Assembly: GCF_901472535.1 (NCBI RefSeq)
Contig: NZ_LR590470.1
Span: 2,914,001-2,978,000 of the forward strand
Length of the DNA stretch: 64,000 nucleotides
Source: Sphingobacterium daejeonense
GTDB taxonomy: Bacteria; Bacteroidota; Bacteroidia; Sphingobacteriales; Sphingobacteriaceae
Direction: 5' to 3'
Part shown: positions 40,062 to 48,118 of the stretch, one piece after another
Layout: every line of letters starts with the position of its first letter
How positions within the stretch are numbered: the first letter of the stretch is position 1
Position numbers and translations under genes: made by a program
The notes under the pieces: model-generated
What the model saw: the letters and a program-made list of their open reading frames with translations, nothing else
Told to the model about the DNA's origin: nothing
Database searches by the model: none

Positions 40062-41637
40062 TGAGTATAAGATTAAACTGCGATGGTTAATCATTATAGC
40101 TACATTGATCCGTTGCATTTTTGCATTTAATATCGAGTTGGGAAATGATGAAGTCTATTATTTTACCTACGCAGTGCAGTTGGATTGGAACCACTTTGAC
40201 CATCCTCCTCTCATAGGATTATTGATTAGGTTCTTCACATTAAACTTGAATTGGGTTAATGAATTTTCAATGCGGCTAGGTGCTATTTTTCTTGCAGCCA
40301 TCAATACATGGCTCATAGCAAAAATAGCTGGCTACCTATTAAACGAAAGAACAGGATTAATAGCAGCGATTTTATACACTGCCTCATTATATTCCAGCAT
40401 AATCTCAGGCTTGTTTATACTCCCAGATTCTATTGCCAATACATTTTGGCTAGCAGCACTCGGAAGTATGATCGTAGTCGTGAAATCAGAGGATAGAATA
40501 TTAAAAGACAATCATCTGATTTTATTGGGATTATGGGTTGGATTAGGATGTTTGAGTAAAGTACACTCTATTTTTCTATGGTTTGGATTTCTTAGTTATA
40601 TATTAATATTTCAGAGAGAAATACTCAAGAATAAAGAACTTTATCTAGGATTAATCCTGACTGCAGTTTGTTTCTTACCAATTTTATTTTGGAATGAGGA
40701 GTATGATTATATAACCTGGAAATTCCACAGCCAGAGAGTTGGCATTCTGGAATCAGGAATTCGCTGGGATTTTTTTGCTCAAACAGCCTTTGGGCAAATC
40801 TTTTATAATAATCCATTCTTAATATATCTATATATAATTGTCTTTATCAGTTTGGTTAAAAATAGATTTAAAATTTTCGATGTTCCAACTAAAATAATAT
40901 GGTTATTATTATTCTGCTCACTCCCCATTATTTTGGTTACTTCATCTTTGTCTTTTTTCCGACAAACTTTACCTCATTGGAGTGGTGCAGGTTTCTTTGC
41001 AATGATGTTAATCGCTGCATGCTGGATTGATAGGAAACTGGACCATGACAATATTATCCGAATCAGAAGGCTCTTAAATTTTCAACTGAGTTTTGTGTTG
41101 ATAATCATGGTATTAGCATTTGCAACCATAAAATGGTATCCTGGAAATCTTTTTGTCAAAGCTAATATAAATGAGATCGGAAAAGGAGATGTCACATTGG
41201 ATATGACAGGTTGGAAGGATCTTGAAAAGCAATTTTCACAGTTGCGAATGATTGATATAAAAAATGGAAAAATGAAAGAATCTGATGCACTGATTATTAA
41301 TAATTGGTATCCGGCAGGGCATTTTTATTTTTATCTATCTAGACCTCTGCAAATGCGAATGATTGCTGTAGGTCGGTTAAATGACATTCATAAATTTGCA
41401 TGGATGAATTTGGCAATTCCTGAAATAAAACCTAAGGAGAATGTATATTTTATAGTAGCTTCAAATATGTTTCAAGATCCATCTTTATTATTTTCAGACC
41501 TATTCGAAGAAGTTAAACTACATAAAACCTTAGAACAAAAAAGATCGAATAAATTGGTGAGAAAATGGTATATCTATCATTTGTATAATGCTAAATCTGC
41601 CATAGGTAACAAACATCCTTTATTGTATATGGAATAA
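40054..41637 (+). CDS. GT39-type membrane glycosyltransferase
   Basis: A 527-residue integral membrane protein with about 10-12 helices. The first periplasmic loop has the GT39/ArnT-type signature ELGNDEVYYFTYAVQLDW followed by HFDHPPLIG, where the acidic residues bind the polyprenyl-phosphate sugar donor. The C-terminal part (about 375-527) is a soluble domain. Such enzymes transfer a sugar from a lipid carrier to protein, lipid A or another glycan in the periplasm. Coupling to GtrA and PAP2 supports a carrier-linked glycan modification. The acceptor cannot be read. The gene is intact, ending at the terminator near 41670. Confidence 0.85.
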   Translation: MSSEYKIKLRWLIIIATLIRCIFAFNIELGNDEVYYFTYAVQLDWNHFDHPPLIGLLIRFFTLNLNWVNEFSMRLGAIFLAAINTWLIAKIAGYLLNERTGLIAAILYTASLYSSIISGLFILPDSIANTFWLAALGSMIVVVKSEDRILKDNHLILLGLWVGLGCLSKVHSIFLWFGFLSYILIFQREILKNKELYLGLILTAVCFLPILFWNEEYDYITWKFHSQRVGILESGIRWDFFAQTAFGQIFYNNPFLIYLYIIVFISLVKNRFKIFDVPTKIIWLLLFCSLPIILVTSSLSFFRQTLPHWSGAGFFAMMLIAACWIDRKLDHDNIIRIRRLLNFQLSFVLIIMVLAFATIKWYPGNLFVKANINEIGKGDVTLDMTGWKDLEKQFSQLRMIDIKNGKMKESDALIINNWYPAGHFYFYLSRPLQMRMIAVGRLNDIHKFAWMNLAIPEIKPKENVYFIVASNMFQDPSLLFSDLFEEVKLHKTLEQKRSNKLVRKWYIYHLYNAKSAIGNKHPLLYME

Positions 41638-41668
41638 AGCTTCTGCTTCTCATTGAAGAAATTTAAAA

Positions 41669-41698
41669 AGAAAAAAGCCACTTGCGTGGCTTGTTTCT
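41669..41698. terminator. Bidirectional terminator after GT39
   Basis: The stem AAGCCAC / GTGGCTT with loop TTGC is flanked by A and T runs. On the minus strand it lies just past the stop of the small ORF at 41701. Confidence 0.75.
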
Positions 41699-41700
41699 TT

Positions 41701-41829
41701 TTAAAATATTCCTTTGGTGCACTTTCTGAAAAAAAGTGATAATAGTTTTGGTTTTTTTGGACAATCTCTTTCTCCTAATTGCTTTTTACTCAAAGCCCTA
41801 TATCCACAATAAAAACACTTGTTGAGCAT
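41701..41829 (-). CDS. Small Cys-containing ORF (42 residues)
   Basis: MLNKCFYCGYRALSKKQLGE continues to a highly basic tail. It has four cysteines (5, 8, 23, 37), the first pair as CFYC, suggesting a small metal-binding knuckle. It is followed immediately by a strong terminator in its own direction, which supports transcription. The family is not recognised and the length is short, so it remains tentative. Confidence 0.35.
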   Translation of the reverse strand: MLNKCFYCGYRALSKKQLGERDCPKKPKLLSLFFRKCTKGIF

Positions 41830-41965
41830 ATATTAAATTATATGTTAATAATTAATTTGTTTGGTTAAGCTGCAAATATATCTCAATTAATTTATTAATT
41901 GATACGGTTAACCGTAAAAATTTTAATGTTTTATATCGATTTTAAGGAAAAAATGAGGTTCTGAA

Positions 41966-42337
41966 CTATTTCAAATCAGATTCTGAATGCAATTGACATT
42001 TCCAAACTCCATTCTCTTGAATCCAAGCTGAACTACAAGCACATTTACTCGAAGTTTTCTCCCCATTATTATCTGTTTCTATCTCGACGATATATCCTAT
42101 TGTAGCAAAACTTTTGCTAAACATCTCTATAACCGCCTCAGTTATTCCCTTAATTGACATTTTCATACCCTCACCCTGTTCAAACATTTGCTTGAAAGTA
42201 GGCTCATCGATACTCTTAACACCCTGCTTACTAACTGTAGTACAAGGAAAATATGTAAGGCTTTTTACTGTTTCATAATCGTGATTGGCCATGCCGTGCC
42301 AATATTTAGTCTCTAAATCTAGTATTTGATCTTCCAT
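41966..42337 (-). CDS. SnoaL/DUF4440-like small protein
   Basis: The start is set at ATG 42337 (MEDQILDLETKYWHGMANHD) because the 16 in-frame residues before it are hydrophobic and unlike the family. At 123 residues, the opening helix with YWHGMANHDYETVKSL, a central FATIGYIVEIETDN strand and a final AWIQENGVWKCQLHSESDL match the NTF2-like/DUF4440 fold. These proteins often bind small molecules or are of unknown function. It has a Cys pair CACSS near the end. It is probably transcribed separately from SMP-30, 66 bases away on the same strand. Confidence 0.7.
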   Translation of the reverse strand: MEDQILDLETKYWHGMANHDYETVKSLTYFPCTTVSKQGVKSIDEPTFKQMFEQGEGMKMSIKGITEAVIEMFSKSFATIGYIVEIETDNNGEKTSSKCACSSAWIQENGVWKCQLHSESDLK

Positions 42338-42403
42338 TATCTTTAGTTTTAATGTGATAAATAAACAACAAATACTGAGACACAAGGTTTTAAATAATTA
42401 TTA

Positions 42404-43396
42404 TTACCTCAGCTTAATTCTAAGCAATTGATCTGAGGCAGTCATATATAAGTAACCATCTTCACCAAAGGCACAATTCGCTGTATGGACTCCTGATCTA
42501 ATTCTTCCAATGGTACTCCCATCAGAATTCATAACAATAACTCCATCTCCTGCAGCAGCATATAAATTACCATCATCATCCACCTTAATTCCGTCTGCAG
42601 CTAAGGATTCTTCTGGAAACTGCTTTTTAAAGTCATAAAAAATACTGCCTTCACCAACCGAACCATCTTCTTTAACATCATAAACCATAATATATGGATT
42701 GTTACCATCACTTAGGGCAACATACAATTTCTTTGCATCGACAGAAAGCGCAATACCGTTTGGTCTTGCTAAATTAGATATTACTTGACTGGCCACACCT
42801 TGACTATTTACTCGATAAACACCGTTTTCAACAATTTCCTTCGTAGTAGTATCCTTTTCTCTTCCAGGTAAACCATAAGGCGGATCGGTGAAATAATAAT
42901 CACCATTAGGATGTTGACAGATGTCATTAGGAGAATTGAACTTTTTGCCCTCCCAAGTATCTACTAATGTTTCCTTTTGTTTAGATTTTAAAACAATTTT
43001 CGCAATCCTTCTATTGCCATGGTCACAAGCAATGAGAAAACCATCCTTATTGATCAACAACCCATTCGTACCCTCCTCTTCACTATACACGCCTGGCCCT
43101 TCAAATCCTGCAGGTTTTATAAAATGCTGAAGACCGTCTTTCTCTGACCATTTATAAATAATATTTTGTCTAGTATCAGAATACAATAAATAATCACCAT
43201 CACTCACCCATACTGGACCTTCAGCCCATACCATGCCATCTGCCAATTTTTCAACCTTAGCATCAGCATCAACAATCTTTTCCATAGCGGGACCTAATAT
43301 TTCTACTTGTCCCATAGTAGGGTAATCTTTCTGTGCTTGGGCACAGGAAGAAAAAGCAAAAGCTAGGATAATAGTTTTTAGTGAAGTCTTAAGCAT
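42404..43396 (-). CDS. SMP-30/gluconolactonase family lipoprotein
   Basis: A 330-residue six-bladed beta-propeller with a lipoprotein signal (lipobox FAFSSC). Metal and active-site blocks are AEGPVWVSDGDYLLYSDT, NSPNDICQHPNGDYYFTDPP, RPNGIALSVD and LAADGIKVDDDGNLYAAAGD. The family hydrolyses sugar lactones or organophosphate-like esters, using a divalent cation. It is probably anchored in the periplasm. No sugar dehydrogenase is adjacent. It is intact and likely monocistronic or paired with the 41966 gene. Confidence 0.9.
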   Translation of the reverse strand: MLKTSLKTIILAFAFSSCAQAQKDYPTMGQVEILGPAMEKIVDADAKVEKLADGMVWAEGPVWVSDGDYLLYSDTRQNIIYKWSEKDGLQHFIKPAGFEGPGVYSEEEGTNGLLINKDGFLIACDHGNRRIAKIVLKSKQKETLVDTWEGKKFNSPNDICQHPNGDYYFTDPPYGLPGREKDTTTKEIVENGVYRVNSQGVASQVISNLARPNGIALSVDAKKLYVALSDGNNPYIMVYDVKEDGSVGEGSIFYDFKKQFPEESLAADGIKVDDDGNLYAAAGDGVIVMNSDGSTIGRIRSGVHTANCAFGEDGYLYMTASDQLLRIKLR

Positions 43397-43483
43397 AGTT
43401 TTTAGGTTTTATGATTTCCTAAAATATAAAAAAAATAGATTATTATCTAGCCTTTGCTATGACTCCTTTCGGTTTATGAAAAT

Positions 43484-43678
43484 TTAATCAATAGGATTTA
43501 CAGGTTGATTTTCCATAACACTATCTAACCTTGTGCTATCGGTGTTAACCGTATCAATTGGATCATCCATTCTATTATCCATTGGCGTATCATTATTATC
43601 CATTCGTGTATCGTTGTTTCTACACCCTAGAATTAGGAGGTAAGATATCATCAATATTATTATTAAGAACTTTTTCAT
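43484..43678 (-). CDS. Small Asp/Asn-rich lipoprotein
   Basis: This 64-residue protein has a lipobox (YLLILGC) followed by a repetitive, acidic and flexible region with DNNDTPMDNRMDDPIDTV. It looks like a short outer-membrane lipoprotein spacer of unknown function. It is 11 bases downstream of the 43690 gene on the same strand, so the two are probably co-transcribed. Confidence 0.6.
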   Translation of the reverse strand: MKKFLIIILMISYLLILGCRNNDTRMDNNDTPMDNRMDDPIDTVNTDSTRLDSVMENQPVNPID

Positions 43679-43689
43679 GAGATTAAGTT

Positions 43690-43905
43690 TTATTTTCGCT
43701 TATGCTTTACTTTTTGAGGCTCCTTAGGATGGTCATTCGGATCAGGTGCTGTATTTAATTGATCCATTTGAGGATCAACACCCGCTTCACCTGACGCATC
43801 TTGATTTTTAACCTTTTTGTCCATCACAGACATAAGATCTTTTTTCTTATTTGGCCTCCCTTTATTATTTAGTCCTTCTTTCGAACTTTCGTTTTTTGTT
43901 GCCAT
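43690..43905 (-). CDS. Small charged hypothetical protein
   Basis: A 71-residue hydrophilic, probably disordered protein (NESSKEGLNNKGRPNKKKDL, AGVDPQMDQLNTAPDPNDHP, basic end KVKHKRK). There is no signal peptide. Low complexity and high charge resemble small stress or DNA-associated proteins of Sphingobacteriaceae, but I cannot name a family. It is the first gene of a two-gene unit with the lipoprotein at 43484. Confidence 0.6.
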   Translation of the reverse strand: MATKNESSKEGLNNKGRPNKKKDLMSVMDKKVKNQDASGEAGVDPQMDQLNTAPDPNDHPKEPQKVKHKRK

Positions 43906-44030
43906 ATCAATGTTCCTTTTTTTAGAAGAACAATTTGAAAATGAACTAGTTGATTATATTTTCATTAATTAAGAATTATTCAACTTTTCAAACTTTGACG
44001 TGTTCAAACAATACACTAGTAATTTTAGAT

Positions 44031-44138
44031 ATGTTTACTCCATTAGTATTTGCCATAATATTTGTCATAATTGCCGTAATAGTGCTATATCTAATACTCA
44101 GAGGTGGCAAAAATCGACAAGGAAGTAGAAAAGGTTAG
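44031..44138 (+). CDS. Single-helix micro-membrane protein (35 residues)
   Basis: MFTPLVFAIIFVIIAVIVLY then LILRGGKNRQGSRKG: one strong membrane helix with a basic C-terminal tail. It is followed within 25 bases by a strong terminator (44159). Such one-helix peptides are common and often overlooked. The in-frame upstream part (43950 on) does not look coding. Confidence 0.5.
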   Translation: MFTPLVFAIIFVIIAVIVLYLILRGGKNRQGSRKG

Positions 44139-44158
44139 ATTAATTGCCATTCATTAAG

Positions 44159-44199
44159 AAGCCAGGTTACTTTGAAAATTCATTGTAACCTGGCTCTTT
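44159..44199 (+). terminator. Terminator after the 44031 gene
   Basis: Stem AGCCAGGTTAC / GTAACCTGGCT with a 14-base loop and CTTTG following. It could serve the minus-strand gene at 44237 as well. Confidence 0.7.
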
Positions 44200-44236
44200 G
44201 CAAAATGGATAATTAAACAATATTCTTTTAATGGTG

Positions 44237-44381
44237 TCAGTGAATTTTAACAAGTTTATTATATACACCCATTATTAGGATGGGCGCCACCAATTGACCT
44301 AGAAAAAGTGCTATATGCTTATGTCTTTTTTTTCGTCTAATCTCCTTCTTTTAATTCTGGATTGTTCATTGGATTTTCCAT
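44237..44381 (-). CDS. Small membrane protein (about 47 residues), frameshifted
   Basis: Reading the minus strand from ATG 44381 gives MENPMNNPELKEG and then a stop. With one G fewer at about 44345 it continues RRKKRHKHIALFLGQLVAPI then LIMGVYNKLVKIH to a stop at 44237-44239. The result is a basic stretch plus one membrane helix, a believable small protein that a standard gene finder would miss because of the indel. The family is not recognised, and coding status is inferred from the coherent restored product only. Confidence 0.4.
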
Positions 44382-44480
44382 AGTCTATATTATTTTAATG
44401 TTCTGTATCTAATTGACTTAATTAAAGAAACCATTGAAATTCAATTCGTTGAAACTATATTGACATCAAGTATAAATACT

Positions 44481-44978
44481 ATGAAATCAAGTATTTTTTC
44501 CTCAACTAATTTCGAAGGCACTTGTTCTTCATTTAAATTCAAGCTTATGAAGACAATTGAAAATTTTGCAGGAAATAAGCTAGGTCTTATTCTTGCATTT
44601 GCTATAATTCAGGACGATCTTAACGGACATGACCCTGAAGACAATAAAAATAAAGATGATAATGCTCCAAATTATCAAAACCCATTCTATGATCCTGATT
44701 CAGATCAAGGTTCAAGGCAATATAATGCCAAAGAAGATCCACACAAAGACGATAATGAACCAATTGGTGAAGATTATCCGCTGAATGAAAATATCGATGA
44801 AGAGGAAGAAGAAGAAAATGATGAAGAAGATTTAGAATTTGAAGATGAAGAAAAATATGAAGATGAATATGAAGATGATATAGATCGATCAGACGAAGAT
44901 GAAAGAAGGTCTAAGAATGATTTGTTCGATGACGATGAACTCAACAATACAAATTATGGTAACCCTAACTCCTTTTAA
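44481..44978 (+). CDS. Highly acidic low-complexity protein
   Basis: ATG 44481 (MKSSIFSSTNFEGT) is preferred to a TTG 21 bases earlier. The protein has 165 residues. A short N-terminal part (KTIENFAGNKLGLILAFAII) is followed by about 110 residues dominated by Asp and Glu, including runs such as DEEEEEENDEEDLEFEDEE. It is probably disordered. Acidic low-complexity proteins can bind metal, basic proteins or nucleic-acid-binding partners, but no function can be assigned. It ends at a terminator at 45000. Confidence 0.65.
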   Translation: MKSSIFSSTNFEGTCSSFKFKLMKTIENFAGNKLGLILAFAIIQDDLNGHDPEDNKNKDDNAPNYQNPFYDPDSDQGSRQYNAKEDPHKDDNEPIGEDYPLNENIDEEEEEENDEEDLEFEDEEKYEDEYEDDIDRSDEDERRSKNDLFDDDELNNTNYGNPNSF

Positions 44979-44999
44979 AATATAACCAAGAGAAAATTT

Positions 45000-45026
45000 A
45001 GCCCTGATTTTTATCAGGGTTTTATT
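45000..45026 (+). terminator. Terminator after the acidic protein
   Basis: Stem AGCCCTGAT / ATCAGGGTT (one G-T pair) with a following T-rich tract. Confidence 0.7.
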
Positions 45027-45149
45027 TTGCTCATAACCTGCATTCTAGCATCATTAATACAATTTAGTTGCATCTTTGGCAATATATTTGTTGCAACACG
45101 AGAAACTTTCATAAAGGAAGTTTTAAGATGAAACAAATTATTTATTATC

Positions 45150-45671
45150 ATGAAGAAAGTATTTTTACCTATTCTAACTTTATTTATTTTAATGTTTGCA
45201 ACTGAGCAAACAAATGCACAAACCCCTTATCGTACCGCTATTGGCCTAGGAATTGACCTAGGTGATGGCCAAACATTATTCGGACCTCAAATTAAGCATA
45301 GTTTTGGTGGCAATAATGCCGGTAACGCACAAGTATTATTCGGTGACCACATTACTGTCCTTGGTGCGGATTACTCCTATAATGAACGTATCTCAGGAAC
45401 TAATGGACTTTCTTGGTACGTAGGTGTTGGTCCTCAATTATCATTTATTGACCATGGAAAATGGCATGGCGACTGGGATGATGATGACCACTGGAAAGAA
45501 GGTGATACACATACTGACTTTGCAATCCGTCCTGCTGTAGGTTTGGAATACAGAATCCCTTCTACTCCATTAGCAATGCATTTCGATTGGAAACCGTGGT
45601 GGAACCTATCACATGGTTCGCGCTTCGATGCTTCTAGATTCTCTTTAGGATTTAAATTCGTATTGAAATAA
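45150..45671 (+). CDS. Small outer-membrane beta-barrel-like protein
   Basis: A 173-residue exported protein: the signal peptide ends TNAQ, then alternating strands with Gly/aromatic residues (RTAIGLGIDLGDGQTLFGPQ, GLSWYVGVGPQLSFI, AIRPAVGLEYRI) and a C-terminal strand SRFSLGFKFVLK ending in an aromatic-rich pattern typical of outer-membrane proteins. An Asp/His-rich loop (HGDWDDDDHWKEGD) could bind metal. The function is unknown. It is monocistronic with a strong terminator. A TATATTTG box at 45083-45090 could belong to its promoter, but no -33 element fits. Confidence 0.75.
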   Translation: MKKVFLPILTLFILMFATEQTNAQTPYRTAIGLGIDLGDGQTLFGPQIKHSFGGNNAGNAQVLFGDHITVLGADYSYNERISGTNGLSWYVGVGPQLSFIDHGKWHGDWDDDDHWKEGDTHTDFAIRPAVGLEYRIPSTPLAMHFDWKPWWNLSHGSRFDASRFSLGFKFVLK

Positions 45672-45693
45672 GAATATACTAAGATCTAAAATA

Positions 45694-45724
45694 AAAGCCT
45701 GCAAAATATTTTGCAGGCTTTTTT
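45694..45724 (+). terminator. Terminator after the barrel protein
   Basis: A perfect stem AAAGCCTGCAAAAT / ATTTTGCAGGCTTT is followed by T residues. Confidence 0.9.
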
Positions 45725-45788
45725 AATTGATTAAAAATGAATTTTAAGATTATTAATGAACAATACTTAGTATGATTGTTCTATAAAC

Positions 45789-45926
45789 ATGAAACGACCA
45801 AAAATCTTCTCAAAAATGTCCAAATATCAATATTGGGCTTTTATCTGGTTTTTTGTGGTACCCATGACGATTTACTTAATAGGTGCATTGATCATTTTAA
45901 TAGTAAGAATAATAGATAGATATTAA
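45789..45926 (+). CDS. Small membrane protein (45 residues)
   Basis: MKRPKIFSKMSKYQYWAFIW, then a hydrophobic segment FFVVPMTIYLIGALIILIVR and a short tail IIDRY. One or two membrane helices with a positively charged N-terminus. It is too short for standard calling. No family is recognised; there is no clear terminator between it and the convergent GH32 gene. Confidence 0.45.
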   Translation: MKRPKIFSKMSKYQYWAFIWFFVVPMTIYLIGALIILIVRIIDRY

Positions 45927-45946
45927 TATCAAATCACCTTTTCACC

Positions 45947-47586
45947 TTACTCCCAAATAGATTTCACTTCATAAACTTCTAAGTCCAGAATTTCGATATT
46001 ATTACCCCAAAAATGCAAACCCTCTTTATTATTAGGATCTGGAGTTCTGCCTAAATAACTCGTATAAACTCCATGATTAAAAAAGACTTCAATAGAAGTT
46101 CTGTCAATATAAATATCTGCAGTAAGTTCCATACTTGTTGGATCTTCGGGAGAAAAAAACATCCCATTCAACATATTGGAATTCATATCATAACTTATCA
46201 TTCTCTGACCATACAGATTGAAACCGGCATCAGTTGCATGAGATAATTTTATTCTGGTTTTAATCCTAAGTTTATCATGGGAATTATATTTTTTCAATAA
46301 GTCATTCGCTTTTCCAGAACTCAGATTTTTCCATGAATCAACTTTTGTGAATAGCTTTTCAGTTTCTTTAATTGGCTCACTAAATAAACGAGGGCCATCC
46401 TTTGTAGTCTTAAGACTGAGAACTGTAGGTAGCATCATCATCCCATTGAACGGCATATCACCTTGAGGAATTCTTCCCCAACCTATTTGAATTCTTCTGC
46501 CATCGGAATCAGGAATATTACTATAGGTCTGAGCAGCATACAAATGACCTGAATTATAGAAATATTTGCCATTTTCTGGAGTAAACACCTTTCCATCAAA
46601 TGAACCAATCATATAAGTGCCCGTTGCACCATACATCACCCATTTCTTATTGGTAGGATCACCATCCACCGACAGTTCAAAAAGTTCAGGGCATTCCCAA
46701 AAACCAGAAACATGACTTTCATAATTCCAATCCTTTAGATTTGTGGAGGTATAGATCGAGTGTCCATCTCGCTCATTTAATACCATGACCCAATGCTTCG
46801 AAGGCTCATACCATATCACCTTGGGATCACGAGTATCTTGGCTATTCCATTTTTCCTTAGAATCGATAAGAGGATTTTTGTCATATTTTGTCCAAGTCCT
46901 ACCTTGTCAAGACTATAAGCCATACACTGAACCTGCCGATCAGAACTTGCAGCAGTATAAAAATGCAATCATAGCAGGTTCTTTACCCTTATTATAGCCG
47001 GCAGAATTGTTGTAATCCATGATAGCGGAGCCAGAAAACATAGTCCCTAACTTATCCGGATACAATGCCGTTGCAACTCTTCCCAATGAATCAGATCTTT
47101 GCTGACAGCATGGCCCCCAATGCCATGTTTTCCCATTCTCGTTCCATTGGATTATGCTGATAAAATAAGTGATATTCTCCATCATAATAAATGAGCCCAT
47201 TGGGATCATTGATCCAACCTCGTTTAGTAGAAAAATGAAACTGTGGACGATTTTCTTCCTTATAAAGACTCTCATGCCCTTGGATTTCATTAGATTGATA
47301 TATTCTGTTTAGAGCTGTTGCATCACCCTCAAAATTTATTTTCAGATTTTTCCCTTTTAAATGACTCACATCATAGAAAACCCAATAATCTTCTTCTGAA
47401 TCTGCTAATCGAACCACAACAGACCATGGTTCAACACTGTCAGCAATAAATTGCATTTTTTTCCGGTCCTCTTGGTTGAGAAATGGGAAAATTCAAAAAC
47501 TTCTTATTAATCGTTAAAGTGATTTCTGCTGAAAACAAACTTAAATAGGTCAATAAAATCGGAAATATCAAAATATATCTTTTCAT
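45947..47586 (-). CDS. Glycoside hydrolase family 32 (levanase/fructosidase), multiply frameshifted
   Basis: An exported fructosidase of about 545 residues. ATG 47586 gives a signal peptide (ILIFPILLTYLSLFSA), then the Bacteroidota N-terminal beta-sandwich (KFLNFPFLNQEDRKKMQFIA after correction). The catalytic residues are all present: nucleophile in WINDPNG, transition-state stabiliser in DTRDPKV, acid/base in FWECPELFEL. A C-terminal beta-sandwich ends LHFWGNNIEILDLEVY. The frame breaks at about 47500 (four T for three), several times between 47070 and 47140 around the WENMHWGHAVSKD region, and between 46840 and 46960. It hydrolyses fructans such as levan or sucrose. No SusC/D or fructokinase is adjacent. 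Confidence 0.82.
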
Positions 47587-47650
47587 AACTCAAGGAGGTT
47601 AGGTTTCTTTAAGTTAGCGAAAAGTATTGAAAGTTTTGATGAGTTATATT

Positions 47651-48025
47651 TTAACCCTCGTTTTTTAATTGATTTACATCCTTATCAATTTCTTCTAAGA
47701 TATTAGATGGCAAATTATTAAATGACCTGATTTTATTAGTTTTAATAGAAGTAAGTTTGGAATTTAAAAAACTTACTTTAGTAAGAACAAACATCCCACG
47801 GATATTTTCCATGTAATAAAGATCCTCTTTAAGAACTCCCTCAATTTCTTCCAAGTCCTTGCTCTCGGGATCTCCATATTCTGATAAAAAATCATATTTA
47901 TTAATCCCCAAAACATCAATTTTAGCAAATTTACTCAGTCGTTCGGACACAGATGTTTCCAAAGTTCGAACACCGCAAGACTGAAATAACGAAACAATAA
48001 GAATCAGAAATAGTAATCTCTTCAT
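47651..48025 (-). CDS. Small hypothetical lipoprotein
   Basis: A 124-residue protein with a lipobox (IVSLFQSC) and an otherwise soluble domain (YDFLSEYGDPESKDLEEIEG, EDLYYMENIRGMFVLTKVSF). The overall pattern resembles small SmpA/BamE-like lipoproteins in length, but the similarity is weak and I do not assign it. It lies between GH32 and a NamZ-like gene on the same strand with gaps of 60-95 bases. Confidence 0.6.
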   Translation of the reverse strand: MKRLLFLILIVSLFQSCGVRTLETSVSERLSKFAKIDVLGINKYDFLSEYGDPESKDLEEIEGVLKEDLYYMENIRGMFVLTKVSFLNSKLTSIKTNKIRSFNNLPSNILEEIDKDVNQLKNEG

Positions 48026-48118
48026 AATAAAAGGTTAAATAGACTGAAAGAATTCTCAATCTACTTAATTGACTAGGAAGTTGGATTTTGGTTTAACTCG
48101 ATATTTTAAATTGCTTTC

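Noticed and set aside
44460-44480. TTG start for the acidic protein
   Set aside because: An in-frame ATG 21 bases on gives a normal start; the extra residues add nothing recognisable.
45061-45100. Promoter of the 45150 barrel gene using TATATTTG at 45083
   Set aside because: No -33 TTG at the required distance (the nearest is 12 bases away), so it is noted but not claimed.
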